From: JACMMS01 sp043758775
GTDB lineage: Bacteria > Pseudomonadota > Gammaproteobacteria > Burkholderiales > Methylophilaceae
NCBI GenBank assembly: GCA_043758775.1
Contig: JAYVMU010000010.1
Location: 20,446-84,445, forward strand
Length of the DNA: 64,000 nt
Direction of reading: 5' to 3'
The notes under the pieces were generated by a model. The model saw only the letters and a program-made list of their open reading frames with translations. It was not told where the DNA came from and searched no databases. The position numbers and the translations under genes are program-made. Below, one piece after another: positions 1 through 7,307 of the stretch. Position 1 is the first letter of the stretch. Each line of letters begins with the position of its first letter.

Positions 1-836
1 TCATTAATAAATTAAAACTAGGTGAGCGTGTTGATAGCCCTGATGCAATGCATCTACCGCTTGATCTGGCAATTGCATTGCTGGAAGATAGCGATGGGCT
101 GATTGACCTTGATTTGCCGATTTCTGGCAGTCTGGATGACCCACAGTTTAGTTACGGAAAAATTGTTTGGAAAGCAATTCTGAATGTGTTCGAGAAGATC
201 GTGACCTCACCGTTTCGGTTGCTTGGTAAATTGCTGGGTGTGAGTTCAGACAAACTTGAGGCTGTGAGTTTTGATCCTGGTTCAGCTACGCTTGCTCCAG
301 AAGAGCAGGAGAAACTTAAAGCTGTGGCTGGCGGTATGGCTAAGCGTGCTTCTCTAACACTCAAGATTGTTCCAGCATATGATGCCATCGTAGATAAAGC
401 GGCACTACAAGAGTTGGCAACACGCCGCGATGTGATGAAAGATATGGGCATTAAGCTGCAGGATGGCGAGCAACCAGGGCCGCTGGATCTCAACAATGTC
501 AAAGTGCAGTCTTCCATAGAAAACATGCTCAAAGAGCGTAAAGGCGAAGGACGCAGCCTGAAAGCGCTGGAGTCACTGAAAGATTACTTTAAGAAATCTA
601 AACCTGAGGATGTACCTAAATATGCGGAAATGCTGCAACAGCTTAAGTTAACCGCTAATGTTTTCGATGCGGATTTAACCGCGTTAGCCAAGGCCAGAGC
701 CAGCGCCATGCAGAATTATTTGGTGAAAAATTCTGGTTTAACGGCTGACCGTGTCAGTATTGCAGAACCCACCAAATTGATGGGTGATGGCAAAACAATC
801 AACCTAAAAATGGAGTTGGGTGTAAGTAAGAAATAG
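1..836 (+). CDS. DUF748 (AsmA-like) protein, C-terminal part
   Basis: The frame is open from base 3 and no start codon is needed inside the window, so this is the last ~277 codons of a gene beginning upstream. The visible part matches the end of large DUF748 proteins: a Leu/Asp-rich stretch (PLDLAIALLEDSDG, then DLPISGSLDDPQF), a short amphipathic KAILNVFEKIVTSPF segment, then an OmpA-like tail with FDPGSATL. DUF748 proteins are anchored in the inner membrane and extend through the periplasm; a role in envelope lipid transport is inferred from AsmA relatives. A terminator follows directly. Confidence 0.8.
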   Translation, partial: INKLKLGERVDSPDAMHLPLDLAIALLEDSDGLIDLDLPISGSLDDPQFSYGKIVWKAILNVFEKIVTSPFRLLGKLLGVSSDKLEAVSFDPGSATLAPEEQEKLKAVAGGMAKRASLTLKIVPAYDAIVDKAALQELATRRDVMKDMGIKLQDGEQPGPLDLNNVKVQSSIENMLKERKGEGRSLKALESLKDYFKKSKPEDVPKYAEMLQQLKLTANVFDADLTALAKARASAMQNYLVKNSGLTADRVSIAEPTKLMGDGKTINLKMELGVSKK

Positions 837-856
837 CGCGCGTTCCCCGTAAAACA

Positions 857-880
857 AGCCCCTGATTTCAGGGGCTTTTT
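857..880 (+). terminator. Rho-independent terminator after the DUF748 gene
   Basis: A perfect 9-bp stem (AGCCCCTGA / TCAGGGGCT) with a two-base loop is followed by a T run. It lies about 20 bases past the stop codon and closes the upstream unit. Confidence 0.85.
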
Positions 881-981
881 CATTGAGCCTAACAAAAACG
901 TGGAATTGCCTTCATGGCGATTGTATGCGCTTGATTAGATTAAGGTATAATTTACGGCTAATGAAATTTTGAGGTGATTAC

Positions 982-1269
982 ATGCCTATTTACGATTACG
1001 AATGTACAAGCTGCGGCTTAAAAAAAGAAGTGATGCGCAAAATTAGCGAGCCTAATTTAACGAATTGCCCATCTTGCGGTAAAGCAACATTTGCCAAACA
1101 AGTATCTGCGCCAAGCTTTCAATTAAACGGTACAGGTTGGTATGCAACAGACTTTAAAAATAGCGGCGCCAAAAGTAACAACAAAGCTGCTGAAAAATTA
1201 GACAGTAAAACGGAAAAATCTGCCGAGCCACCTGCTGCAGCCTGTGCCACAGGCTGTGCTTGCCATTAA
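982..1269 (+). CDS. FmdB family zinc-ribbon protein
   Basis: A 95-residue protein beginning MPIYDYEC, the hallmark of the FmdB/CxxC_CxxC_SSSS family. Cysteine pairs C8/C11 and C29/C32 should bind one zinc. The tail ends in a cysteine-rich CATGCACH, which may be a second metal site. The family is described as putative regulatory; a molecular role is not known. GAGGTGA sits correctly before the ATG. It commonly lies upstream of a DUF502 gene and aspS in betaproteobacteria, as here. Confidence 0.85.
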   Translation: MPIYDYECTSCGLKKEVMRKISEPNLTNCPSCGKATFAKQVSAPSFQLNGTGWYATDFKNSGAKSNNKAAEKLDSKTEKSAEPPAAACATGCACH

Positions 1270-1350
1270 TTAGCTACTGCGTGATTGAATTATTTGTGTT
1301 GGGCTGGTTATAGATAGTTATTAATTTACTAAGAAACGAAATCAAACAAC

Positions 1351-1956
1351 ATGAAACGCTATTTTATTACGGGTTTGCTGGTGCTGGTGCCGCTTTTCAT
1401 CACAGCATGGGTGCTAACTTCAATCATTCATTTAATGGATGGTAGCTTATATCTGCTACCAGAATCCTGGCGACCAAAAGCCCAATTAGGTTTGGATATC
1501 CCTGGAATTGGCACATTGCTCACCATCTGTATTATTTTTATGACTGGCGTGATTGCGACCAATTTTTTTGGTAAGCAAATTATTGCATTCTGGGAGAATA
1601 TGCTTGGCCATGTGCCGTTTGTGAAATCTATTTATTCTAGCGTTAAACAAGTGTCAGATACTTTATTTTCAGACTCTGGCAATGCTTTTCGCAAGGCATT
1701 ATTAGTGCAGTTTCCACGCGAGGGCAGCTGGACAATCGCCTTTCAAACGGGTGAGCCTGGCGGTGATGTGGTAAACCATCTTACTGGTGATTTCGTGAGT
1801 GTTTATGTGCCGACTACACCCAACCCAACGGGCGGCTATTTTTTAATGATGAAAAGATCAGATGTCGTCGAGCTTGAAATGAGCGTAGATGAAGCACTTA
1901 AATACATCATTAGTATGGGTGTGGTGACGCCACATGCTGTGCCCCGTAAGATGTAG
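1351..1956 (+). CDS. DUF502 family inner membrane protein
   Basis: 201 residues. The protein starts MKRYFITGLLVLVPLFITAW, a hydrophobic first membrane segment, and has a second segment around residues 50-75 (IGTLLTICIIFMTGVIATN). The rest is a soluble domain with the conserved VPFVKSIYSSVKQ and VYVPTTPNPTGGYF motifs of DUF502. Function is unknown. It sits between the FmdB-like gene and aspS, a conserved neighbourhood, so a single transcript is plausible. Confidence 0.85.
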   Translation: MKRYFITGLLVLVPLFITAWVLTSIIHLMDGSLYLLPESWRPKAQLGLDIPGIGTLLTICIIFMTGVIATNFFGKQIIAFWENMLGHVPFVKSIYSSVKQVSDTLFSDSGNAFRKALLVQFPREGSWTIAFQTGEPGGDVVNHLTGDFVSVYVPTTPNPTGGYFLMMKRSDVVELEMSVDEALKYIISMGVVTPHAVPRKM

Positions 1957-2027
1957 TAAGTAAAATAGAACCCAGCAAAACTCCGATTTAATCCATTTTT
2001 CAAACTTTTAATATTTAAGAAATCAAT

Positions 2028-3815
2028 ATGCGCACTCACTACTGCGGACATTTAAACCGCGATCTCATTGGCCAAACTGTTACTTTATGTGGTTGGGCAC
2101 ATCGCCGCCGTGACCATGGCGGCGTGATTTTTATTGATTTGCGTGACCGTGAAGGCATGGCGCAAATTGTTGTGAATCCTGATACGCAAGCGGCATTTGC
2201 CATTGCTGAGTCAGTACGTAGTGAATATGTGCTTAAAATTGTATGTGTAGTACGCGCTCGTCCAGAAGGCGCAGTGAACGCTAACTTGGCTACAGGCGAA
2301 GTTGAAATGATTGCTACGGAGATTGAAATTCTCAATGCTTCACTTACGCCACCGTTTATGCTGGATGATGAAAACCTTACTGAAACGGTGCGTTTGCAAC
2401 ACCGTTACATTGATTTGCGCCGTCCAACGATGCAAAAAAACATGATGTTGCGCTACCGTGTGGCTAAAACCTTGCGCGATTATTTAGATACTGCTGGCTT
2501 TATTGAAATTGAAACTCCAATGCTTACGCGCTCAACCCCAGAAGGTGCGCGCGATTACCTAGTGCCAAGCCGCGTGCATGCTGGGCAGTTTTTTGCATTG
2601 CCACAATCACCACAACTATTTAAACAATTGTTGATGGTGTCAGGTTTTGATCGCTATTTCCAAATCACTAAATGCTTTCGTGATGAAGATTTACGTGCGG
2701 ATCGTCAGCCAGAATTCACACAAGTGGACATTGAGACCTCATTCATGACAGAAGAACAAATCATGAATATCGTCGAGGAAATGATTCGCCAAATGTTGCA
2801 CAAGGTGCAAGGCGTGGAATTGCCAACCGTATTTCCACGTATGTCGTTTCATGAGGCAATGACGCGTTACGGTTCTGATAAGCCGGATATGCGTGTGACG
2901 CTAGAAATCACCGAGCTTTCAGACGTGATGAAAGATGTCGATTTCAAAGTATTTGCCGGTGCGGCTAATATGGTGGGTGGGCGTGTGGCTGCCTTGCGTA
3001 TACCAAACGGCGCGAGTATTTCACGTTCAGAAATTGATGCTTACACCGAGTTTGCAAAAATCTACGGCGCAAAAGGTTTGGCTTATATCAAGATTAACGA
3101 CATCACTAAACTGAATGAAGAAGGCTTGCAAAGCCCAATCGTCAAAAATATTAATGTCACCGCATTACAAGCCATTATTGACCGTACAGGCGCACAAAAC
3201 GGCGATATCGTATTCTTTGGTGCAGATAAAGCTAAAGTAGTGAACGAGGCTTTAGGCGCATTACGTACAAAAATCGGCCACGAAAAAGGCCATGTCGATG
3301 GTCGGAAATGGGCGCCATTGTGGGTGGTTGATTTCCCAATGTTTGAACATGATGAAGAAAATGACCGCTGGGCAGCATTGCATCACCCGTTCACCGCACC
3401 AAAAGATGGTCACGAAGACTTGTTGGTTTCAAACCCAGGTGCTTGCTTATCTAAAGCCTACGACATGGTGCTAAACGGCTGGGAAGTGGGCGGCGGTTCA
3501 GTGCGTATCCATAAGCAAGATGTGCAATCTAAAGTATTTGATGCGCTTAAAATCAGCAAAGAAGAAGCGCAAGAAAAATTTGGCTTCTTGCTTGATGCGC
3601 TGCAATATGGTGCGCCACCACATGGTGGTCTGGCGTTTGGTTTAGACCGTTTGGTTACGCTCATGGCAGGTGCAGAGTCTATCCGTGATGTGATTGCCTT
3701 CCCTAAAACGCAACGTGCGCAATGTTTAATGACTAATGCGCCAAATGAAGTGGATGAGAAACAACTTAGAGAATTACATATTAGAGTTCGCTCTCAGCAA
3801 AATGTGGCTGGGTAG
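2028..3815 (+). CDS. aspS: Aspartate--tRNA ligase
   Basis: Class II aminoacyl-tRNA synthetase that charges tRNA with aspartate in the cytoplasm. The 595-residue length is normal for the bacterial type: an N-terminal OB-fold anticodon-binding domain (MRTHYCGHLNRDLIGQTV), the class II core beginning around residue 130 (HRYIDLRRPTMQKN, motif 1), motif 2 (FRDEDLRADRQPEFTQVD), an inserted GAD domain around residues 290-420 and motif 3 near the end (GLAFGLDRLVTLMAG). Organisms of this group lacking AsnRS may use a non-discriminating enzyme; that cannot be decided here. Confidence 0.97.
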   Translation: MRTHYCGHLNRDLIGQTVTLCGWAHRRRDHGGVIFIDLRDREGMAQIVVNPDTQAAFAIAESVRSEYVLKIVCVVRARPEGAVNANLATGEVEMIATEIEILNASLTPPFMLDDENLTETVRLQHRYIDLRRPTMQKNMMLRYRVAKTLRDYLDTAGFIEIETPMLTRSTPEGARDYLVPSRVHAGQFFALPQSPQLFKQLLMVSGFDRYFQITKCFRDEDLRADRQPEFTQVDIETSFMTEEQIMNIVEEMIRQMLHKVQGVELPTVFPRMSFHEAMTRYGSDKPDMRVTLEITELSDVMKDVDFKVFAGAANMVGGRVAALRIPNGASISRSEIDAYTEFAKIYGAKGLAYIKINDITKLNEEGLQSPIVKNINVTALQAIIDRTGAQNGDIVFFGADKAKVVNEALGALRTKIGHEKGHVDGRKWAPLWVVDFPMFEHDEENDRWAALHHPFTAPKDGHEDLLVSNPGACLSKAYDMVLNGWEVGGGSVRIHKQDVQSKVFDALKISKEEAQEKFGFLLDALQYGAPPHGGLAFGLDRLVTLMAGAESIRDVIAFPKTQRAQCLMTNAPNEVDEKQLRELHIRVRSQQNVAG

Positions 3816-3832
3816 TTTAGAAGGGATTTTAA

Positions 3833-4534
3833 ATGCTATTTGACGAAAAATTTTTGGTAAATTTAGCAAATGAGCCGGTAACAGGAATTTTTGATATTTC
3901 TCGAATAGCAATCGAAGATTTAGATTTAGAAAATTACTCTGAATGGGATGATAGGCATTATGAAATACTACTTGAAACATATGCCTTACTAAGTAGTCTG
4001 GAAGAGGCAGGGCTTCTGTCTGAAAAGATTAGAATTCCTAATATATCTGGCAACTTGAATCAAGATTGCACTGTAATTCTTGAACTTGTCAGGAATGTGA
4101 ACGAGTTGTATACAGCAGAATTGTCAAAACTTAAGGTGGAATCATATAAATTACATTTTAGAACTAATTTCAATAATGTATTTTCATATGAATTTTCACA
4201 AGGTGACTTAGATAGAATTCAGACATTGGTAAATGAATTACGGGAGCATGTATCCAAATCTAATGATTTTGAAGAGGCCCATAAGCGCCGACTTCTATCT
4301 AGGTTAGAAAAGCTGCAAGCGGAACTACATAAAAAAATGTCAGACTTGGATAAGTTCTGGGGTTTGGTTGGTGATGCAGGAGTAGCCGTCGGTAAGTTTG
4401 GTAATGATGTAAAACCTATTGTAGACCGTATTAAGGAAATCACAGAGATAGTTTGGAGAACTCAAGCAAGAGCCGAAGAGTTGCCCAGCGACTCTCCGCT
4501 TCCAAAATTAGAAGATAAGTCCGAAGATAGCTAA
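3833..4534 (+). CDS. Hypothetical protein with C-terminal coiled coil
   Basis: I do not recognise this 233-residue protein. It is acidic and charged, has no signal peptide or membrane segment, and residues about 120-175 look helical with heptad-like Leu spacing (LVNELREHVSKSNDFEEAHKRRLLSRLEKLQ). A good AAGGG site precedes the ATG 17 bases after aspS. Base composition is more AT-rich than its neighbours, and a decayed VOC gene fragment follows within six bases, which together suggest insertion between aspS and apt. Expression as a tail of the aspS transcript is likely. Confidence 0.6.
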   Translation: MLFDEKFLVNLANEPVTGIFDISRIAIEDLDLENYSEWDDRHYEILLETYALLSSLEEAGLLSEKIRIPNISGNLNQDCTVILELVRNVNELYTAELSKLKVESYKLHFRTNFNNVFSYEFSQGDLDRIQTLVNELREHVSKSNDFEEAHKRRLLSRLEKLQAELHKKMSDLDKFWGLVGDAGVAVGKFGNDVKPIVDRIKEITEIVWRTQARAEELPSDSPLPKLEDKSEDS

Positions 4535-4539
4535 AAGTT

Positions 4540-4632
4540 ATGCCAGTTACCGAAATCAACCATATCAACCTACGCGCCAATCGCGACATGATGCACGTGC
4601 GGAGTGAATTTCACTTTTCTAAACAAGTCTAA
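4540..4632 (+). pseudogene. Truncated 5' fragment of a VOC-family gene
   Basis: A 30-codon frame whose first 20 residues (MPVTEINHINLRANRDMMHV) match the start of the intact VOC protein at 5263 in 16 of 20 positions. Similarity stops abruptly after that and the frame ends within ten codons. It is best read as the relic of a second VOC copy, lying on the other side of apt from the intact gene. Confidence 0.75.
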
Positions 4633-4658
4633 TTGATTTAGAGACCGAATCTAAATCA

Positions 4659-5186
4659 ATGACTATCAAATCCCTTATTCGAACAATTCCGCACTACCCA
4701 AAACCCGGCATCCAGTTCCGTGACATTACCACCTTGCTTAAAGACCCTGCGGGTTTGCGTGAAGTGATTGATTCTTTTTACAGTCGTTACCAACATCAAA
4801 CAATCGACAAAGTAGTGGGTGTAGAATCACGTGGTTTTATCATTGGTGCAGCGTTGGCATACAAGCTGGGTGTGGGCTTTGTGCCTGTGCGCAAGGCAGG
4901 CAAGTTACCTGCGGAAACCATGGGACATGATTATGTGCTGGAATATGGCACAGATCGTGTGGAGATTCATTCGGATGCGATTAGCCAAAATGAGCGCATT
5001 TTGCTGGTGGATGATTTAATCGCCACAGGCGGCACGGCAGAAGCAACGGCGGTGCTGATTCAAAAGCTGGGCGGCGTGATAGTGGAATGTGCGTTTGTGA
5101 TTGATTTGCCCGATTTGGGTGGTGTGCAGCGTTTAGCGCAAAAAGGGTTACCATCATTTGCCTTATGCGAATTTGCAGGTGATTAG
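4659..5186 (+). CDS. apt: Adenine phosphoribosyltransferase
   Basis: Cytoplasmic purine salvage enzyme: adenine plus PRPP gives AMP. 175 residues, the standard length. Family markers are the N-terminal IRTIPHYPKPGIQFRDITTLL, the VGVESRGFIIG hood segment and the PRPP-binding loop LLVDDLIATGGTAEA. The start is preceded by only a weak ribosome site. It is flanked by two copies of the VOC 5' end, one broken (4540) and one intact (5263). Confidence 0.96.
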   Translation: MTIKSLIRTIPHYPKPGIQFRDITTLLKDPAGLREVIDSFYSRYQHQTIDKVVGVESRGFIIGAALAYKLGVGFVPVRKAGKLPAETMGHDYVLEYGTDRVEIHSDAISQNERILLVDDLIATGGTAEATAVLIQKLGGVIVECAFVIDLPDLGGVQRLAQKGLPSFALCEFAGD

Positions 5187-5262
5187 CACTGAGCTTTGCG
5201 CTGTATCATTTGAGCGTTATTCAAGAGTAAAATCACTTATTAATCATTTAGCTTTTGAAACT

Positions 5263-5649
5263 ATGCCAATCACCGAAATCAACCATTACAACTTACGCGC
5301 ATCACGTGATTTAATGCACGTGCTGAAAGATTTTTATTGCGATATCGTTGGCTTAAAAGTAGGGCCGCGCCCAGGTTTTACCAGTTATGGGTTTTGGCTA
5401 TATATAGGTGATAACGATATATTGCATTTAAGCGAGTACAAAGGCGAGAGTGAGCCAGCACTGAATGTAAATAGCACGTTTGACCATGTATCCTTTACCT
5501 GTACCGATATGCCTGCCATGGAAGCGCATTTAAAAGCACATCACATTCCCTACACAACGCGCGATTTGCCCATTATTAAAGTGAAGCAGATTAATTTTAA
5601 AGATCCAGTCGGAAATGGTATTGAGCTTAATTTTAATCTGAGAGATTAG
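5263..5649 (+). CDS. VOC family (glyoxalase/dioxygenase-fold) protein
   Basis: 128 residues from the ATG of MPITEINHYNLRA. A longer in-frame extension back to 5158 overlaps apt and is unlikely to be used, and the relic at 4540 begins at this same methionine. Visible VOC features are the first beta-strand with a metal-ligand-type His (INHYNLRAS), LMHVLKDFYCDIVGLKVGPRPGF, FDHVSFTC in the second module and a C-terminal Glu in GNGIELNF. The substrate is unknown; relatives include glyoxalase I-like and extradiol dioxygenase-like enzymes. Confidence 0.8.
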   Translation: MPITEINHYNLRASRDLMHVLKDFYCDIVGLKVGPRPGFTSYGFWLYIGDNDILHLSEYKGESEPALNVNSTFDHVSFTCTDMPAMEAHLKAHHIPYTTRDLPIIKVKQINFKDPVGNGIELNFNLRD

Positions 5650-5672
5650 CTGGTTAATGGGCTAAATAGCTA

Positions 5673-5714
5673 TGTGACTGCCGTCACAGACGTGGCAAAT
5701 CAACAATTTATAAT
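5673..5714 (+). promoter_or_regulatory. CRP/FNR-family operator and -10 element before the SoxYZ-like gene
   Basis: TGTGA-N6-TCACA at 5673-5688 is a perfect match to the E. coli CRP consensus half-sites. A perfect TATAAT lies at 5709-5714 with no good -35 hexamer, the arrangement of a class II activator-dependent promoter: with a start near 5721-5722 the operator centre falls at about -41. The inferred transcript would carry the SoxYZ-like carrier gene. Confidence 0.6.
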
Positions 5715-5791
5715 CATGAACTATTAACACTAAATTCAATCATTAGTTTTAGAGGTTAGTGCAGGCAAATGGTAAGACTACAGAGGGTAAT

Positions 5792-6595
5792 ATGATGTAT
5801 AAACAATGGTCGACGGCTTTTTTTCTAGGTACTAGCCTGTGGCTTGGTTTTGTATCTCATGCCAGCGCTGAAGCTGATCCTAAACTATGGGGTGTAGTGA
5901 AGGAAGCGTATTTTGGTCAACGTCAAATGCAGGAAGTGGATTTTATTAAAATTGAAGCACCACGCCGCGCCGAAAGTGGCGCGCAAGTGCCAGTGAGCTA
6001 TCACATTGATAATGCTGCTGCGAATGGTGCGGTGATTAAAAATCTGTATGTTTTCGTGGATGCAAATCCTATTCCGCTCACCGCTACTTATCATTTGACT
6101 GATGTATTGGGTAATTTTTCGTTAGCGACACGTATTCGCTTTGAAACAGATGCATTTGTGCGCTTGGTTGGTGAAACAGCCGATGGAAAATTATATCTAG
6201 CCTCGCGTGAAATCCGTGCTGCTGGTGGTTGTGGCGGCACTGTTGATGGTAATGAAGCAGAAATTCGCGCTAGTGCTGGTAAAATTAAACTTAATGTTGC
6301 AAATCCAGTTAAATTTGGTGAGCCAACTGCAGCAACTTTTATCATTAAACATCCTATGCGCACAGGCTTGCAGCGCGATTTAGTGTCACAGGGTTTTGTG
6401 CCTGCGTTTTATATTAATAAAGCAACATTCACTTTTAATGGCAAGCCAGTTATGAGTGTCGATATAGGCGTTGGCACTAGCGAAGACCCTTATTTTAAAT
6501 TTGATTTTATCCCCAGTGCGCCAGGGGCATTAGAAGTTAAAGCCACTGATAATGAGGGTAAAGAGTTTTCTCATTCCATTGATGTAAAAGCTTAA
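5792..6595 (+). CDS. Quinoprotein dehydrogenase-associated SoxYZ-like carrier
   Basis: 267 residues from the ATG preceded by AGAGGG (an upstream GTG at 5759 has no such site). A Sec signal peptide (MMYKQWSTAFFLGTSLWLGF, ending near ASA|EAD) sends it to the periplasm. The order is a SoxY-like N-terminal domain followed by a SoxZ-like domain (about residues 150-267). The REIRAAGGCGG segment resembles the GGCGG carrier motif of SoxY, but here it lies between the domains. Proteins of this family accompany PQQ alcohol dehydrogenases. The exact role is unknown; the nearest quinoprotein gene here is xoxF, more than 50 kb away. Confidence 0.85.
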   Translation: MMYKQWSTAFFLGTSLWLGFVSHASAEADPKLWGVVKEAYFGQRQMQEVDFIKIEAPRRAESGAQVPVSYHIDNAAANGAVIKNLYVFVDANPIPLTATYHLTDVLGNFSLATRIRFETDAFVRLVGETADGKLYLASREIRAAGGCGGTVDGNEAEIRASAGKIKLNVANPVKFGEPTAATFIIKHPMRTGLQRDLVSQGFVPAFYINKATFTFNGKPVMSVDIGVGTSEDPYFKFDFIPSAPGALEVKATDNEGKEFSHSIDVKA

Positions 6596-6621
6596 AGATT
6601 TAGCGTTTGTACTTGTTTAAT

Positions 6622-6649
6622 AAAAAACCTTCTTAATGAAGGTTTTTTT
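6622..6649 (+). terminator. Rho-independent terminator
   Basis: Stem AAAACCTTC with GAAGGTTTT, a five-base loop and a run of T, about 27 bases after the SoxYZ-like gene. Confidence 0.8.
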
Positions 6650-6718
6650 GTATGTAATTTGGTAATAGTATCTAATGCTAAAATAGATTCAAGATTAAAA
6701 GTTTTAGGAGTAAGTCAT

Positions 6719-7138
6719 ATGAAAAGCTATCGTAAAGAACTCTGGTTTAACCCGCCTACCCGTGTTGCGTTTATCAACATTACCAATCAGGTACGTGAAT
6801 GTTTGCACGAAAGCGGCGTGCGCGAAGGCTTTGTTTTAGTGAATGCAATGCATATCACTGCCAGTGTATTTATTAATGATGATGAACATGGCTTGCATTA
6901 CGACTATACGCAATGGTTAGAGCGTTTAGCACCACATGAGCCGGTAGCTAGTTACCGTCATAACGATACTGGCGAGGACAATGCGGATGCGCATATGAAA
7001 CGTCAAGTCATGGGTCGTGAGGTGGTAGTGGCGATTACCGAAGGTGCCTTAGACTTTGGTCCGTGGGAACAGATTTTTTATGGTGAATTTGATGGTAGGC
7101 GCAAAAAACGTGTCTTAGTAAAAATCATTGGTGAATAA
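6719..7138 (+). CDS. YjbQ family (UPF0047) protein
   Basis: 139 residues from an ATG preceded by TTTAGGAG. Conserved UPF0047 features are visible: NITNQVRECL, the HITASVFINDDE segment, YRHNDTGEDNADAH and a C-terminal LGPWE-like DFGPWEQIFYGEFDGRRKK. Members have weak thiamine-phosphate synthase activity in vitro; the physiological role is unsettled. It appears to be monocistronic behind the terminator at 6622. Confidence 0.88.
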   Translation: MKSYRKELWFNPPTRVAFINITNQVRECLHESGVREGFVLVNAMHITASVFINDDEHGLHYDYTQWLERLAPHEPVASYRHNDTGEDNADAHMKRQVMGREVVVAITEGALDFGPWEQIFYGEFDGRRKKRVLVKIIGE

Positions 7139-7174
7139 TCAATTACTCATCTAGTTGAGATGTGTTAGCTAATT

Positions 7175-7291
7175 ATGCAGTTTCAAACAAACACCGCTAC
7201 GAATCCACTGCGTATATTGGTCATTTTTACGCACCCAACTTTTGAAGCTTTACGTATTAATTTAGGTTTATACAATGTGGTAAAGAATTAA
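7175..7291 (+). pseudogene. Relic of a KefF-like quinone reductase gene
   Basis: A 38-codon frame that reads PLRILVIFTHPTFEALRIN and then stops. The RILV-F-HP-E--RIN pattern is the N-terminal beta-strand and flavin-binding loop of KefF/NQO1-type NAD(P)H oxidoreductases (normally about 180-200 residues). It ends 16 bases before the Kef-type antiporter gene, exactly where a kefF partner is often found. The identification comes from pattern memory over about 20 residues. Confidence 0.6.
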
Positions 7292-7307
7292 TAGAACAGT
7301 AATCCTA

